Shown here: positions 10,615 through 23,639 of the stretch, piece by piece
Layout of the letters: each line of letters starts with the position of its first letter
How positions within the stretch are numbered: the first letter of the stretch is position 1
Assembly: GCA_012845835.1 (NCBI GenBank)
Contig: JABAKD010000019.1
Span: 14,867,420 to 14,931,419, forward strand
DNA from: Undaria pinnatifida
Taxonomy: Eukaryota; Sar; Phaeophyceae; Laminariales; Alariaceae
Reading direction: 5' to 3'
DNA length: 64,000 nt
Position numbers and translations under genes: made by a program
The notes under the pieces: generated by a model
Told to the model about the DNA's origin: nothing
The model's database searches: none
Seen by the model: only the letters and a program-made list of their open reading frames with translations

Positions 10615-11369
10615 GTGAGAGCTTGCTTGTTCATGTAATAGTCTACGGCTGGTCGCGTCCCGACTCCGTTGGGATCGGTGCATCCGTCTGTAGCGAGCAA
10701 CACAGGAGACGGCATTTTCCCCCTTGACCAGGCAGCATTTCGGCAAAGTTTGTTTCGACTGGCAGTGGGCTGCTAGATTTCGGCATGTAATACTTGGTCC
10801 TACACCCTTGACATCACACGTTTTCCCGTGCTTGACATGTCTCCCTAAATCTTTGAGCACCGCCACCATCGGCCACACCGTTGGTATGTACGGTCTTCGC
10901 CGTACAGCGTATGTCCCCTACCCTGTCCCCACCCTCGCCTCCTCTCGCCATTACCGCAACTGCTGTTGGCGCCGCAGCTGCCAACACCGCCTGCTCTGTT
11001 AGCTTCCTCTGCTACTGTCACGCCCCGTAGTTAGCGACTTTCTCGACTCCTCCTACCTCTGTTTTGGGATCGATGTATGATATCATACATCGAACTACCA
11101 GCACAACAGAACAGCAGTATAGACTAGGTTCCACTACAGCAAAAAACGATCCCCCTCTATTAATAGTGCCAAGTATTAATAGTTTGTCCTCCATAAAGTT
11201 GGTGCAGCGCGAAAACTTAGCAGGTACATAATACCTCATGAAGGAATGTACGATCTTGTCTGCTGAGTGCTGACGTGCTGACACAGAAGCACAACGCGAG
11301 CTTGAGCGTTGTGGTGTTGGAATACCGATAGTCTAGTATGCCTCGCGTGTGCCAGGTTTATCCATGACG

Positions 11370-11550
11370 GTATTTGTGATACTGCTGCTGTTGCTTCTAG
11401 CCAGCATCTCGGTAATTTTGTGATACTGCTGCTGTTGCCTCTAGCCAGCATCTCGGTATTTTGGTGATACTGCTGCTGTTGCCTCTAGCCAGCATCTCGG
11501 CATTTTTGTGATACTGCTGCTGTTGCCTCTAGCCAGCATCTCTATGTTTC
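11370..11550. repeat. 44-45-bp minisatellite, four copies
   Basis: Starts at about 11372, 11417, 11461 and 11505 share TTTGTGATACTGCTGCTGTT and CTAGCCAGCATCTC, with few differences, suggesting a recent array. Confidence 0.9.
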
Positions 11551-11873
11551 ATCCGCAAGCAACCCGCATGAACATTCCCCAAGATTTACAACGAAGCAAC
11601 CTCGTCAGGTCAGGTTAGTGCTTCGAAGAAATAACTTCGTCCTTCAGAATACACCCACGGTTTTGACGATGACGACAAACTTCTTGAAATTTCAGTGAAA
11701 TATAATATGGTTTGCAGTAGGGCTAGGATTGAGGTTACTATTAATACTATAGTATCACAGAACTCAAGAGCAAAGATGGCGCCGGGACCTCCCTTCCCGA
11801 TGTGTAAGTCGCCTGTCCTGTTATCCCTGGCAGCATCCAGGGGCATTGTCGACCTAAATAATATGACCATGAT

Positions 11874-11965
11874 GCCATCACACCTTGATGCCATGATACC
11901 ATGATACCATGATACCATGATGCCATCATACCATCATACCATCATACCATCATACCCTTCACCAG
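11874..11965. repeat. 10-bp repeats CCATGATACC and CCATCATACC
   Basis: This is a short tandem run with two unit variants in succession. It is non-coding. Confidence 0.85.
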
Positions 11966-12184
11966 GTATGCACATAGAACACGTGCGGCCAACATGCCGC
12001 ATAGCTTGCAAAACCGATAACCGACTGTACAAGCGGTCGAACTCACAGCTGTTATGCGCTGACACTGATACTGATACTCCGATACCAACGATATCGACGC
12101 GGTCGAGTCAACTAGTTTTCAATTCGCCATCACACCAATTAGACTATACAAAATGTAGTATTGCTAGTTGAATCTCGTCCCTAC

Positions 12185-12450
12185 TATAACAGAACCAGCA
12201 ATGAGGTTTCGAATCCTCCCAATCAATTTAATGGTACATTCATAGCGCACACTCGTGCCTGTTCAGACTTTTTCTTGGGTAATGATTGGCGAGCGGAAAG
12301 CGCGAGGGCATGGATTAGCAAAATTCTAGGAAAATCGACGAGCGTAAAACAACTGAAAAGGGGAAATTTATGCTGAACCCTATGTGCGATAAAAGAAGGC
12401 ATGTGCCAGGGGGGGGGATGGAAGAGACCTGTGAAAACGGCTATAACCCT
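12185..12450 (+). mobile_element. tRNA-derived SINE-like element, copy 1 (5' truncated)
   Basis: It carries the B-box-like GGTTTCGAATCCTCC and the family body: GCGGAAAGCGCGAG, GCTGAACCCTATG-GCGATAAA and a G-run before GACCTGTGA. The same body occurs at 48066-48390 and, inverted, at 27411-27707. The A-box half is degraded here. Confidence 0.7.
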
Positions 12451-12626
12451 AAGAAGGTCGCTGAGGGTAAAACTTGTTTGGGGAGTACAGGTGATGATAA
12501 AGATAAGAAAATGCAACGGACCAGTATCTATCTGCTAACCTGAGAAGGTCGCTGAGGGTACTGGAGCGAAAAGGCGATGATAAATATTTTGAAAAAATGC
12601 AACATACCAGTATCTGCTATTGATCA
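12445..12626. repeat. ~92-bp tandem duplication
   Basis: Two copies of AAGGTCGCTGAGGGTA followed by GATGATAAA and ATGCAAC-ACCAGTATCT lie side by side, directly after the SINE-like body. Confidence 0.8.
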
Positions 12627-13212
12627 TGCACTTACGGGACAACGAAAACGGTGGTACAAACCAGCACAGAGCAAATCAAAATGGCTCACTTTCGCACGAA
12701 ACGCAAGAAATCATGTTTTATACCAGCATATATTTTATACACTGAAAAATATTTTAGACACACCCTGCTTCACATACGAATCTGAACCTGGCCCAAACTA
12801 AAATATTTCTTGAGTGGTGTCGCGTACAGTAAGTATATGTATTGCATCGTACACAGTACAGTACAGCATAAGGGTACAATGCAAAGTTTTTCGTCCTGCT
12901 GTATATTGCTATGTTGCAGACACACACACAATAATTCGGTTGCCCCCTTTGTGGTGCCCGCAACCAGCACGAGTTCATACATACTGGTGTAAGGCGTCCG
13001 CAAATTGTGTCCGAATCGCCCCTGGTGCTGCTTGATGCTGTTTCTTCTGCTTGCAGCCCCAAATTCGACCTTCTGGGCCTTGAAAAAAAACGGAAAAATA
13101 CGACCAAAACCAATGACCAGTAGTGGTACTGGGCGTCAGTAGGGGAAAGGACCAGCGCCTGCACGAAGCAGCCCGTGTTGCGAGAGTAGTAGGTAGGGGA
13201 TGTGTCCACACT

Positions 13213-13275
13213 GTTTTGACTACAGCAGTGTACAGCAGTGTACAGCAGTGTACAGCAGTGTACAGCAGTACAGCA
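13213..13275. repeat. 10-bp microsatellite TACAGCAGTG
   Basis: About five copies plus a partial copy. It is non-coding. Confidence 0.9.
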
Positions 13276-16200
13276 GTACCGGGGTCAGGCCACTGGAGTG
13301 TTCGGCCGTGGTCCTGTACCTCGATTAAAAACGCGAGCGCGACTAACGGTTAACCAGTTAAGCAGGAAAACTAAACAGTCCACCATGGCCGCTAAATAAA
13401 GGTGTATGTCGGGAAGCGAAAGCATAGCACAAAAACATACCGGCTCTCGGATTTAGACTCAAGCAGGGTATTTAGACACGCTCTCGCGACATAATCCAGA
13501 GCCACTGAAATGAGAGATCTCAAACGTGACCATAGTAGTAACTATCATGGCGACTACTGTACTACGATTAATGCAATACTCGACTGCTGCCGTACGATAG
13601 CCTTGGTCTGTCCGGAGTCCACCGGCGAGAGATATTCGATACGTGCGAACACTGGGTGACGGTATTTGTTTATGTGCTTCACGCTCTTCTAGTCGGCTGG
13701 TACAAATGCACTTCTCGTTGCCCTTCCCATTCAATACTATGTACGCAGATGTTTTATGTTATGCGCCTCAGTCCCAACGACTTACGTCCCTTTTAATCAG
13801 GAAAACAAACTATCTAAACGGTAAGCACGGCGATTTTGTTAACCGTCTGCCATGGCCATGAGAACGTTTTTGGTGCATTTTCCAGCTATACTTTGAAGTA
13901 GGCTGAACGGCAATTTCACGAGTAAGCACCATTCATCAGGATGGATTCCTGCTGTGGTACAGCACCGTGCGTCGTGTATAAATTGAACGCTCTAGTTTTG
14001 ACGTTATACCACCCCCTTTCGCACAATCCAATTCAGCACTGCTGTAGAAAAGCTGCTTTGTTCGTCGAAGCTATATCAATTCAGTACTGTAGAAAAGCTG
14101 CTTTGTTTGTCGGCGCTATATCGGCAAACTGCACCGCCGTTTTTGTTTGTTTTGTTTCGTTTGTTTTGCTTTATTTTCCCGTTGACTTGGGTCTGTCGTA
14201 TGCATGCGTAATGGTAGCGTTGGCTGGTTGGTTGGCTGGTTTTTTTTTGCCACCTTCCCCTGCAAGCGAGATGACGTACCTTATGTATTCACATCTTCAC
14301 TTACTACGTGCAGTTGGGCGTGGCTGTTTCGTTCCATTTTGGTCGGCTTAGACCGGACGTGTATTTATGGTTGATTTTTTTTCTTATCGCTGCACATGTG
14401 CAGAAGTAGCTTGCTTCACCTCGCTACACCCCCTCTGCCGGCGAATCCACGCAACTTATTACATCTACCTGGTAGTTATTATTTTCCTTGCTTCGTTTTC
14501 CGTTTCTCTCGTGTTTCTTTTCTTCATTCCTTAATATTTTACTTCAGTCTTCTCCTCGCATTTGTACATTGGTTCGTTTTCTTGAGTGACACGTGCGGTG
14601 CAGTCGGTTTCAGCTGCGGTTCTTAAAACGTGCGTAGCAGTATGAGTCTAGCACGTACGTGCGCTGACTTCCGATATTCATTTTTGTCTTTTTTGGTGGG
14701 TGTATGATTTGCCTCAGTTATGATATATACGTATACCACGTGTTGGTTTGCTTGTGTTTTTTCCCTGGGGTATTCTTCCACCTCACATGTCCATAGTGAC
14801 TGGAGCCTGTCCTGCAACCACGAACTCGGTTATGCGAGTTAATGTGAGAACAACAACAACTGCATACGTCATACTCTTCGTTGTTTCCGTCACTCACTAG
14901 ACTATATTATAATATATTATAGTCTATGCCGACATCAAGTCCCAAGGGAGTGTGTATGAGTAGTCTAGTCTAGTGCTCCACTTCAAACATCTACCATCAT
15001 GGTATAATCTGTATAAGAACCAGAAACAACTTAGCACATCATGATAAGCGTACTCGTATATACTAGGTAGGGGTACCTGGGGATACGCCGCGAAGTCCAG
15101 GCATGCCTTTGGCTGCTTCTTATGGTGTTTTTCCTGGGGTCATCGACATGCGTCACATTTAGGGGAAGTTAATGGCAACAAAAAATGAAGAACAAGGGAC
15201 AGAAGACACTTAACGCAGACGTCCGTGTTCGTGTTCGTGACGACGGTGGCACCAGTAAGTAAGTGTGAGTGAACCAGGAGAACTTTTAAATGCCAAAACC
15301 AAAACCGAACTCATGATAAGTTTGTGTTATTAACAATAATCTACCGGGTAGTTCGTACCACCAGTAGCAGCAGTAGTTCTTCTTCTCCATAACGGGAATG
15401 CTGTGCTAAAAAGGTGAAACGTTACGAGATAGGGCTGCCTCGGACTCGTCGGAGTACTGGCTTACTCAATGGACTAAATGGGCTGCGAGACGGTCAAAAC
15501 GATTCTCATGCACAGGCAAAGAAGGTAAACTTTTACAATTAAATAGATAAATAGAAACATACTACGCCTCACCATATCATCCCGGTACCGCAACCGCTGT
15601 TTTTGCAATTGGAAGACTATAAAAAAATCTCGCGCTTCGCGCTGGAGCACTTCGCTGTATTATGTTGATGATGTACTGCATGCTACCCGTTCCTTGTGTG
15701 TTGTTCACAACTTTGCCCAGCTTTGATAAGATTCGCTGAAGTTTGTTTGACTTTTCCTAACTTTAATCCTAACCCTAATTCCTACCTTCTGAGAAATTTC
15801 TCGGAATGAATATGTCCGACCTACTGGGAAACTTCTGGAAATGATTATGCAATGAGGAGAAAATTTGGACTAATACCACTGTGCTTGTCCTAGCTGGGCC
15901 AAGCCGTATTCCCTCAATACTGACAGCGCTCGTTATCAGCGCCCTATGTGCGCGTGCTTTGGTGGAGAACACGCCTAATGGGCTGTCTCCTTGCGCACAA
16001 CGAAAATTCAACCCTCTAGACTAGAGCTTCTCCTCCTGGCGCATGATGCAGTACCTTCGTGACCCCCGCCGGTGTGGAAAGGCATGATTTTATCATTTAG
16101 ATTGTCCAGTCACCATTTCAACCATACATTCTAGTTTGATCATGTGTCATTTATCCACCCTATCACCATTTCAACCACCATGTATGTCATGATCTAAACC

Positions 16201-16300
16201 AACCAAACTGTCACCCTTTCCACCATCTTCTCGCTACTTCCTTCGGGACATAATCTTTACCTTACCGCTTTTTCGACAACATGGCGGACATACTCTTTAA
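13276..16300. other. Region without a supportable gene
   Basis: I see no exon with good borders and conserved protein content. There is a 58-bp duplication at 14023-14120 (GTAGAAAAGCTGCTTTGTT), T-rich text at 14140-14620 and an A/T palindromic stretch near 14900-14930. If the 10.3-kb exon belongs to the AIF gene, this is intron. Confidence 0.5.
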
Positions 16301-16315
16301 ACTATACTCTATATA

Positions 16316-16352
16316 TTCTAACGCTAACCGTAACCGTAACCGTAACCCTAGC
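16316..16352. repeat. Degenerate telomere-like CTAACC repeats
   Basis: The run CTAACGCTAACCGTAACC, then CGTAACCGTAACCCTA, resembles CCCTAA repeats. Similar short runs occur at 15763-15782 and, as TTAGGG, at 37356-37380. Confidence 0.6.
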
Positions 16353-17038
16353 CAATGAAACGCAACTAACCAATGTAGGGTGAACCTCCTTCGTCTCGTA
16401 CACAGCGTGCGTCGACCATCGCCTCGAAAAAGTGGTAAGCTCTACTGACTTCCTTCACTCTTTCACCGTTTCAACCTCCCTTTCAATCTCCCTTTCAGCC
16501 ATGATCTCATCGTCTTGATCATGATTTCAACTTTCTCATCCGTCCTTTCTCCCTTTCGCCAACCCAATCACCATATCATGATTTCAACTTTCTCAACCGT
16601 TCTTTCTCCCATTCGACAGCCCAATCACCATTTCAATCATCATATATATGATGTATATATATATCATCATTTTCAACTTTTCTCACCACTGCAACCACCC
16701 TTTAAAGGACCGCACAAACCATACTGCAACTAACTCCGTACTTGATATAGTCTATATATAACATATAATGTTGGTTTTCTATAGTACTAGCGGCGTTTTT
16801 TTTTTTATCCAGAGCACGGTAGGGGGTTTGTGTTCATGTTATTGTGTTGGCTAGGAGTCCCTCTCTCGCGAGTGAGTCCCCTGTTCCTTTTGCGGCCCCT
16901 AGTAAGCTGTCGTGCTGCTAAATTATGCGACAGAACTCCGCCATACTAGTAGAATGATAAGTTAAACTAAAACATTGGGGTAGCCCTTCTACCTATGCAC
17001 CGTAGCCTTGTTTTTTGGGTAGAGACTGATTCTACGAT

Positions 17039-17063
17039 ACCCCCCCCCCCCCCCCCCCCCCCC
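17039..17063. repeat. Poly-C tract
   Basis: An uninterrupted run of about 23 C. Similar runs occur at 6930-6950, 41213-41230, 41352-41367 and 55085-55112. Such runs are prone to length error in sequencing. Confidence 0.9.
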
Positions 17064-18774
17064 AAACCCAGCGATTTTGTTTAACGAACGGTTCACGGCT
17101 GCTCGACACAAGAAAGGATACCATTATTGGAAAAAACGTATCCATATATTTTCTCGTGTTCAGGGGTCTAGTAGTACTAACGATCGACGACGTCGGGGAG
17201 GGTGTCGAGGGACACCGTATTTCAGGATATACGACCGGTATCATAGGAGCTGGTTTGGAAACCGGCATTTGTTTTACACAAAGGTTGGGGGGGCTAGCGT
17301 AGAACGACTCTAAAATTAGTATTTTCTGCAGCAGATTCTGCACCATGTTTTTTTCCAGTACAATGATAGCGGCCTAAGAAACACGCCCTATACACAGCGC
17401 CACACCTCCTGAACCAAACACTTTCTCCTAGTTCCGGCCCGATTTATGAAGAAACCTTTCGTCCAGCTCAATTTTTTGTGGTTCAACTACCACATCATCT
17501 AAAAAGAGGGCTTTGTTGTGCTTGCATCCCGTAAAGATATGCCTACATTTTGGTCATTCTGCAGCCCCTAGCCGGTACACGTACGTTGCGGTGTTCGTGC
17601 TGCAAGGAAACGCTGGGTTCCGTTAGAGGTTAGCGTCGGGCGGTATGCCATTGGTTGGCATTGCCGCCGAAGCTCAATGTGAAACAGCATCGGTGGTGCG
17701 AGAACTCGTGCTCTTTTTAACGTCGACCAACACCCATCGATGGCAGAGTCATGTGTATAGCGTTAGTTTTCGAGGCGTTGTTTCAGGTTGAAGAATGCCT
17801 CGGAGTGATCTGGCAGCAGCACCAAAAACGATTACGGTGGATGTAATGTTTCTTCGCATATAATGAAATCGGTCTTGCAACGTTTTGCTTGGGAGGTATA
17901 ACGCTTTCCGTGAGGCGTGTTTCCTGCCGCTAGAATGTATGTATGTTAGCAATAGTACAGTACAGCATCCGCTTCCTGAGCTGTTTCTTTACGGATCTTT
18001 TTACTCCAACAATCAACAATCAACAAATACACGAAAAAAAAAAAAAAAAAACTCAATGGAAGCATAATCGGAAACGTCATTGGAACCATCGTTGAAAACA
18101 ACATTGGAAACAGCATTGAGAACAGCATTGAGAACATCGTTCGGAACATAGTTGAAAACATCGTTTTATCATCTCAACCTTTTCTTAGCGTCCAAACACA
18201 TGCTGTCTGCCCTTTTCGCGCGTGTCCTGGCCTTGGCCTTGCGGTCGTGTCGCTCTCTAGGATGGGTGCGGTCGTGATCGTCAACAGGTGTCCGTTAACG
18301 ACAACAAATCCGGTTCTCAACGAGAAGCGGCCGAGCCGGACACCACCAAGTTGGAGAGGTGAATACACCATTAAAAGTAATAGTGAACATAGTATAGCTG
18401 CCGCTACAGTAGGAACTCGCGCAGCAGGATAGTATTGATACTTCTTATAGTGTAGCTGTCGTCAAGTTTAGTGCGTTGGTTCTTTCCGATCGGTGGTAGG
18501 TGATCGGTGATCGGCGATCGTACCAGCCAGTTCGAAAGGGGTCCTCGCGTTTTGGCGGGGTGTAATCGGTTTCGTGCACTTGGGTGCATGCGATTTTCCA
18601 CCTCGGTTGGGGAAAAAAAAAGGGTACTGCGAAACTGAAACCGTCGAACACCATAACAAAACGCTGAACAACCCACAAAAAAATAGAGTAGGTTAGAAAA
18701 TATGAAAATGATACTTGAGTTGGATTGGCCAAGGCCAGCTTTTGAGCAGGACAGTTCACGGGTTAGGTCAAAAC

Positions 18775-19100
18775 TCACGGGTCGGGTCGGGTCGGGTCAA
18801 GATGTCAGCTGAACCGATCCGACCCGCACAAATTTCGAGATATCTTGACCCGACCCGACCCGATCCGATCCGATCCGACCGGAGATGTTTTGAAACCCCC
18901 TGACCTGACCTGACCTGACCCGACCCGACCGGACCCGCGATATTTTAAAACCTCTTGACCCGACTCGATTCCACCCGACCCGACCCGCGAGATTTTGAAA
19001 GCCTGTTCACTCGACCCGACCCGACCCACCACAATCAAATCCGAGTGACCCGTGAGGTGCGGGTTTTATGCGGGTCGGGTCGACTGGACCCGCGATATAT
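18775..19100. repeat. GACCCG-rich minisatellite array 1
   Basis: Runs of GACCC with G/T/A variants are broken about every 60 bp by CGCGAGATTTTGAAACCTC-like spacers. The left edge (18779-18800) has the motif as GGGTC, so orientation switches within the array. Confidence 0.88.
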
Positions 19101-19522
19101 CTCACGTGCCAAAGTCGCAAAGTCACGGGATAAACATGTCTGGATATATACCTTGGTCGGCTGGTTGGTTCTTGGTCCCTCGTACTCTTCCCAGGGTGTT
19201 GCGCTCTCTTGGCTCTCTGTTTTTTTACCGGTATTCTTTGCAGTATTTCGTGGTGTGCGCGCAAAAAATGCTAAAAGACCGCACACCAAACATCCGCACT
19301 TTCAGCTGTGCACGTGGCGCTAGACCCCCGGATCGACCCGACAGCTTTAACCCGATGACATCTGCTTCCACCCCTACGAGTGAGCTAGCTATGCAGTCTC
19401 CGGCCCCGGGAAGCCCAGCTGGGCCGCCTCCGGCAGCAAGCCCACAACTGGGGCGGTGGATCTGTCGGCAGGGGCTGCGATCCGCGAGGATCCGGGGTCT
19501 GCTGCTGGCGCTGATGCTTTGA
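19052..19522 (+). other. Pro/Ala-rich open frame, doubtful
   Basis: The frame ends in a stretch such as PAPGSPAGPPPAASPQLGRW before a stop at 19520-19522. A second frame in the same DNA also looks coding. It could be a fragment of a retroelement structural protein or chance in GC-rich DNA. It lies between the two GACCCG arrays. Confidence 0.2.
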
Positions 19523-19904
19523 CGAGTGCTCTTGCCTTTTTACGTTTGGTCATATTTTGTACTGACTGGTATGTTGGTTCTTACTAGATATTTAATGTGG
19601 AAGTACGTCCGACATGGGTTCTTGCACCCTGTCCCCTGTCCCATGCATGTGTCGTTTTCGTTATGGTACCTTGTACACCTCAAGAGTGTGTGGCCTGGCT
19701 TGTGTTATATAATTAGTGGACTTGGATTATACTACACCTGAATGATTCCTACGGCTTCATCCGACACGAGGTTCGCCTAGTAATACTAATACTTTATGCC
19801 TGGCATGCTTGTTTTGCACGCCGTGATAGCGATAACATGCGATCGGAATATCGGGCACGAGAGAGGCTTTCGTGCAGGAAGCGGTAAAAGTTTCGTATCA
19901 TTTT

Positions 19905-20425
19905 CGGACCCGCAGGTCGGATCCGCGGGTCCGGTCCGCGGGTCGCCGGCAAGACAAGGGCTCTCCGGCAGACAGCTGTAAGCTTGCAAAAGACGAATCC
20001 GCAGGTCAGATCCGCGGATCCGACCCGCGGGCCAGCCAAAAACTACCGGCGGGGCATGGTGGCTTGACCCGCGAGTAACCCATATGAGTTACTCGCGAGT
20101 CATGACCCGACCCGACCCGCGAGATTTCCAAGCCTCTTGACCCGACTCGACCCGACTCGACCCGACCGGACCGGACCCAACCCTCGAGATTTCAAAACCT
20201 CTTCGTCCGACTCGACCCGACCCGACCCCCGAGGTGTTAAAAAGTCTTGATCGGCCCGACGCGACCAGCGAGATATCACAACCTTTTGAACCGATGCGAC
20301 GCGACCCGACCCGACCGGACCCGTGAGGTTTTATGACATAACGGCCCGATCAGAACCGACCGGCGACATTTGGAACCCCCCCTGATCCGACCCTAGGATC
20401 GGGTCATGACTCGTCAAAACCCCTG
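19905..20425. repeat. GACCCG-rich minisatellite array 2
   Basis: This has the same motif and spacer text as array 1 (CGAGATTTCAAAACCTCTT). It begins with reversed or degraded units (GGATCCGCGGGTC) and ends near GGATCGGGTCATGACTCG. Confidence 0.85.
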
Positions 20426-21717
20426 CCTTTTAGTTGGTCGCGCACATTCTCGGTCCGGGTTTGCGATTTTTGAGCTGAAACCTTGACACGTGATGCATTA
20501 TAGCCTCCGCAAGGGAATGCTTACTGCAACTTTCTCCTTCTTTTTTTCGGGAACTAAGACACGTTCAATTTAACCGAAAATTGTTTTTGACCAATAGTGA
20601 TGAAGAATATATAACAATAAAGTGGTGCAGTAGGGATCCCTTTGGTTTGCCCGTAAGAAGGGCGCATACCAGTTCCAGGCCAAAACAATACGAATTGGTG
20701 AGACAATCCCACCACATTCGCACATTTTATTGACGATTACCTCCGAAACTGGGGGTTTCCTCGGGTTTGCTGAATTTGTATTCCGCCGCATAAAGAAACG
20801 GTTTCAAAACCCTTCCGCTGAAAAAGGTAAGAGAAAAGCTTAACCACGGAAAGCGCGAACGTGCCCAAGCAGCAGACAGCAGACACCATCGGCGTGCGTG
20901 CGTGGCCGCTTTGATTGGCTGATCAACAGGAAGTATATGCTCAGCTCCGACTAATTCGCTGTCGTTCACGAGAGAGACATGAAATGGACCAATTGACGAA
21001 CTCAAAGCTGATCTTGGCCAGCCCAGCTCGTAGGAAAACGATATTTCGACATAATTTTTCGCTGATTTTTCGTGGGTTGCGTTTGTTTTCGCCTTGGATT
21101 GTGGCGCCCGATGGTTCCCGTCCTATGTATAACCCTGCTAAATACTAAGGCTAAATACTAAGTTCGGTCAACTTGCTCTTCATGTTTTCGCTATCTTGTC
21201 ATTATTCACATCTTGAGGTCAGCATTCTGAAAACTGGAAATTTAGCAAGGCTGCATTCGACGTCGATGCGCCGGCAATTTTTTTAATTCGTTCATCGTTT
21301 AAAATTTTCTGCCATCGAAGTTGCAATAATATAGCATGTGGCCCCAACCCTAAGTTCCATTCTGATCGATGAACCAGGCGAGGGGTGCAGCCGCAAGCAC
21401 AAACCAACACATCCGTCTTTTTTCGTTTTTCGCTTTTGTTTCTCATTTGTTTATTTATTCATTCGGATTGCGTATTGCCGCCAAAGTTTGTTTTGTGGGT
21501 ACTATTAATAGGTACATCCGATTGATTAAGTATACAGCAGGTACGAAGTATCGTATGGCGGCCCCTCTATGGTCCCGGTTGCCTGCACTTTCTTCTGCGG
21601 CGTAAGGCCGCCCGGACTTGTTCGCCTTGCTGTATTCTCCCCTCAGCGCCCTTTGTCGCTTCATGCCCTACCCCCTGCATATGCGCCCAACGCCTTTTTT
21701 CTGTCAGTCCCTAGGAT

Positions 21718-22615
21718 AATCTGCTACTATTATGATGTGATATGATCTGTTATGACGTCTTATGATGTGTTATGATCTGTTATGATCTGTTATGATCTGT
21801 TATGATCTGTTATCATGATCTATTATCATGTGTTTTTATGATGCCTTGTTATGATGTGTTATTATGATGTGTTATTTACTATGATGCGTTATTATGATGT
21901 ATGATGTATGATGTGTTATGATGGATGATGTGTTATGATGTATGATGTGTCATGATGAGTGATGTCTTATGATGTATGATGTATGATGTCTTATGATCTT
22001 ATTAATAGTATTATCTTATTAACAGTGTGTATGATGTATGATGTGTTATGATCTTATTAATGGAATGTATGATGTATGATGTGTGATGTGTAATGTATGA
22101 TATGTTATGATGACCAAGCCTACGGTACTACGGTAGGGGAGGTGTTATGAGAATCATCTTGGTAAAAATATCATGACCTTATTAATGTTAATAGTATCAT
22201 AATCTTAGTATAATAATGTTATGATGATGTTATGACGATGCTATGATGATGTAATTATGTTGTTATGGTGATGTTACGAGGATGTTATGATGATGTTATG
22301 ATGATGTTATGATGATGTTATGATGATGTTATTATGATGATGTTATGATGATGTTATGATGATGTTATGATGATGTTATGATGGTGTTATGACGATGTTA
22401 TGATGATGTTATGATGATATTGTGATGATGATGTTATGATGATGCTATAACGATGTTATGATGATGTTATGATGATGTTGTGATGATGTTATGACGATGC
22501 TATGACGATGTTATGATGATGTTATGATGATGCTATGATGATATTGTGATGCTGATGTTATGATGATGTTATTATGATGATGTTATGATAATGTTATTAT
22601 GATGAGGTTATGATA
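21718..22615. repeat. ATGATGTT-type satellite, about 0.9 kb
   Basis: The left half is made of TATGATCTGT and TATGATGTG words. The right half (22200-22615) is a more regular GATGTTATGAT array. There are almost no stops in some frames, but the composition is purely repetitive. Confidence 0.93.
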
Positions 22616-22736
22616 TAACCCCTTTTTGACTACCGGGTTTGAGGCACTTCATTCACTTTATTCGCCACTCGCACGAGTGACTCCGTAGCTATTTTAACCT
22701 CACGGAAAAAAGTATGCGATAAGTTTTTTTCTCGCA

Positions 22737-22792
22737 GCCTAGCGGTAGTGGTAGTGGTAGTGGTAGTGGTGGTGGTAGTGGTAGTGGTATAG
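22737..22792. repeat. GGTAGT hexamer microsatellite
   Basis: About nine GGTAGT or GGTGGT units. It is non-coding. Confidence 0.9.
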
Positions 22793-22982
22793 GACTAGCT
22801 TACATCCCGTCGCGGGTTCATAGTACAACGTTAAGACACCACAAAACCTTGAGACCGACAAGAAACAGGGGTGTCACTCGAGCCACTCGCGCGAGTGACC
22901 CCGAGCCAACCCCCCAAAGTGCCCGAAAATAAAATCAAATCAAATAAATAACAACACACCAGGTACATTCAAGCTAACCCCC

Positions 22983-23292
22983 CGTTCGTATAGTACCGTA
23001 GTCTTGGTCTCTTCCTTGCTTGTTTTTTATTTTTTAGTTTTTTTTCGCGTGTTCATTTGCTTTGGGTCTTTCGTGTGCGTTGGTACTAATAATTCCTACC
23101 GAAGCCTTGGTCTCTTCCTTGCGTTATACTAGTATTATTTTTTCACATGTTCATTTGCTTTGGGTCTTTCATGTGCATGGGTACCAGTAATTGCTACCGT
23201 AGCCTTGATCTTTTCCTCCCGTTATACTATTATTATTTTTTCACATGTTCCTTTGCTTTGGGTCTTTCATGTGCATGGGTACCATTGTTATT
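22983..23292. repeat. ~95-bp tandem repeat, three copies
   Basis: Each copy has CCTTGGTCTCTTCCTT-like text, a T-rich block, TTCATTTGCTTTGGGTCTTTC and ATGTGCATGGGTAC. Short minus-strand frames inside are by-products. Confidence 0.85.
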
Positions 23293-23519
23293 ATGTTTTC
23301 CCTCCTACAACATAGCGTACATGCCGTTCCGATAAGAAAGCGAATATCGTTCGAACATGCTTCCGTAAATCAGTAGTATCTCCCCTATATGACCCTTTGC
23401 CAATATTGTCCCAATTTCCCTTCGCCACATATTTTCATTTTTAGCTACCAGTAACCGTTAGGCTTCGTTTCTCTGTATTCGGTACGGGGTCGACGACGAC
23501 AGTATAAGAAGCGGTGCGC

Positions 23520-23635
23520 AGATGATAGACATGATAATAGACCATGATATACATTATAGACATGATGATAGACCATGATAGACATGATAGACATGATAGA
23601 CATGATAGACATGACAGACATGACAGACCATGCGG
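23520..23635. repeat. GACATGATA microsatellite
   Basis: Tandem AGACATGAT units with C/T variants at the right end. Confidence 0.9.
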
Positions 23636-23639
23636 CAAT

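Noticed and set aside
23520..23635. CRISPR-like direct repeats
   Set aside because: Simple tandem 9-10-bp units without unique spacers. The same applies to the 44-bp and 50-bp arrays.
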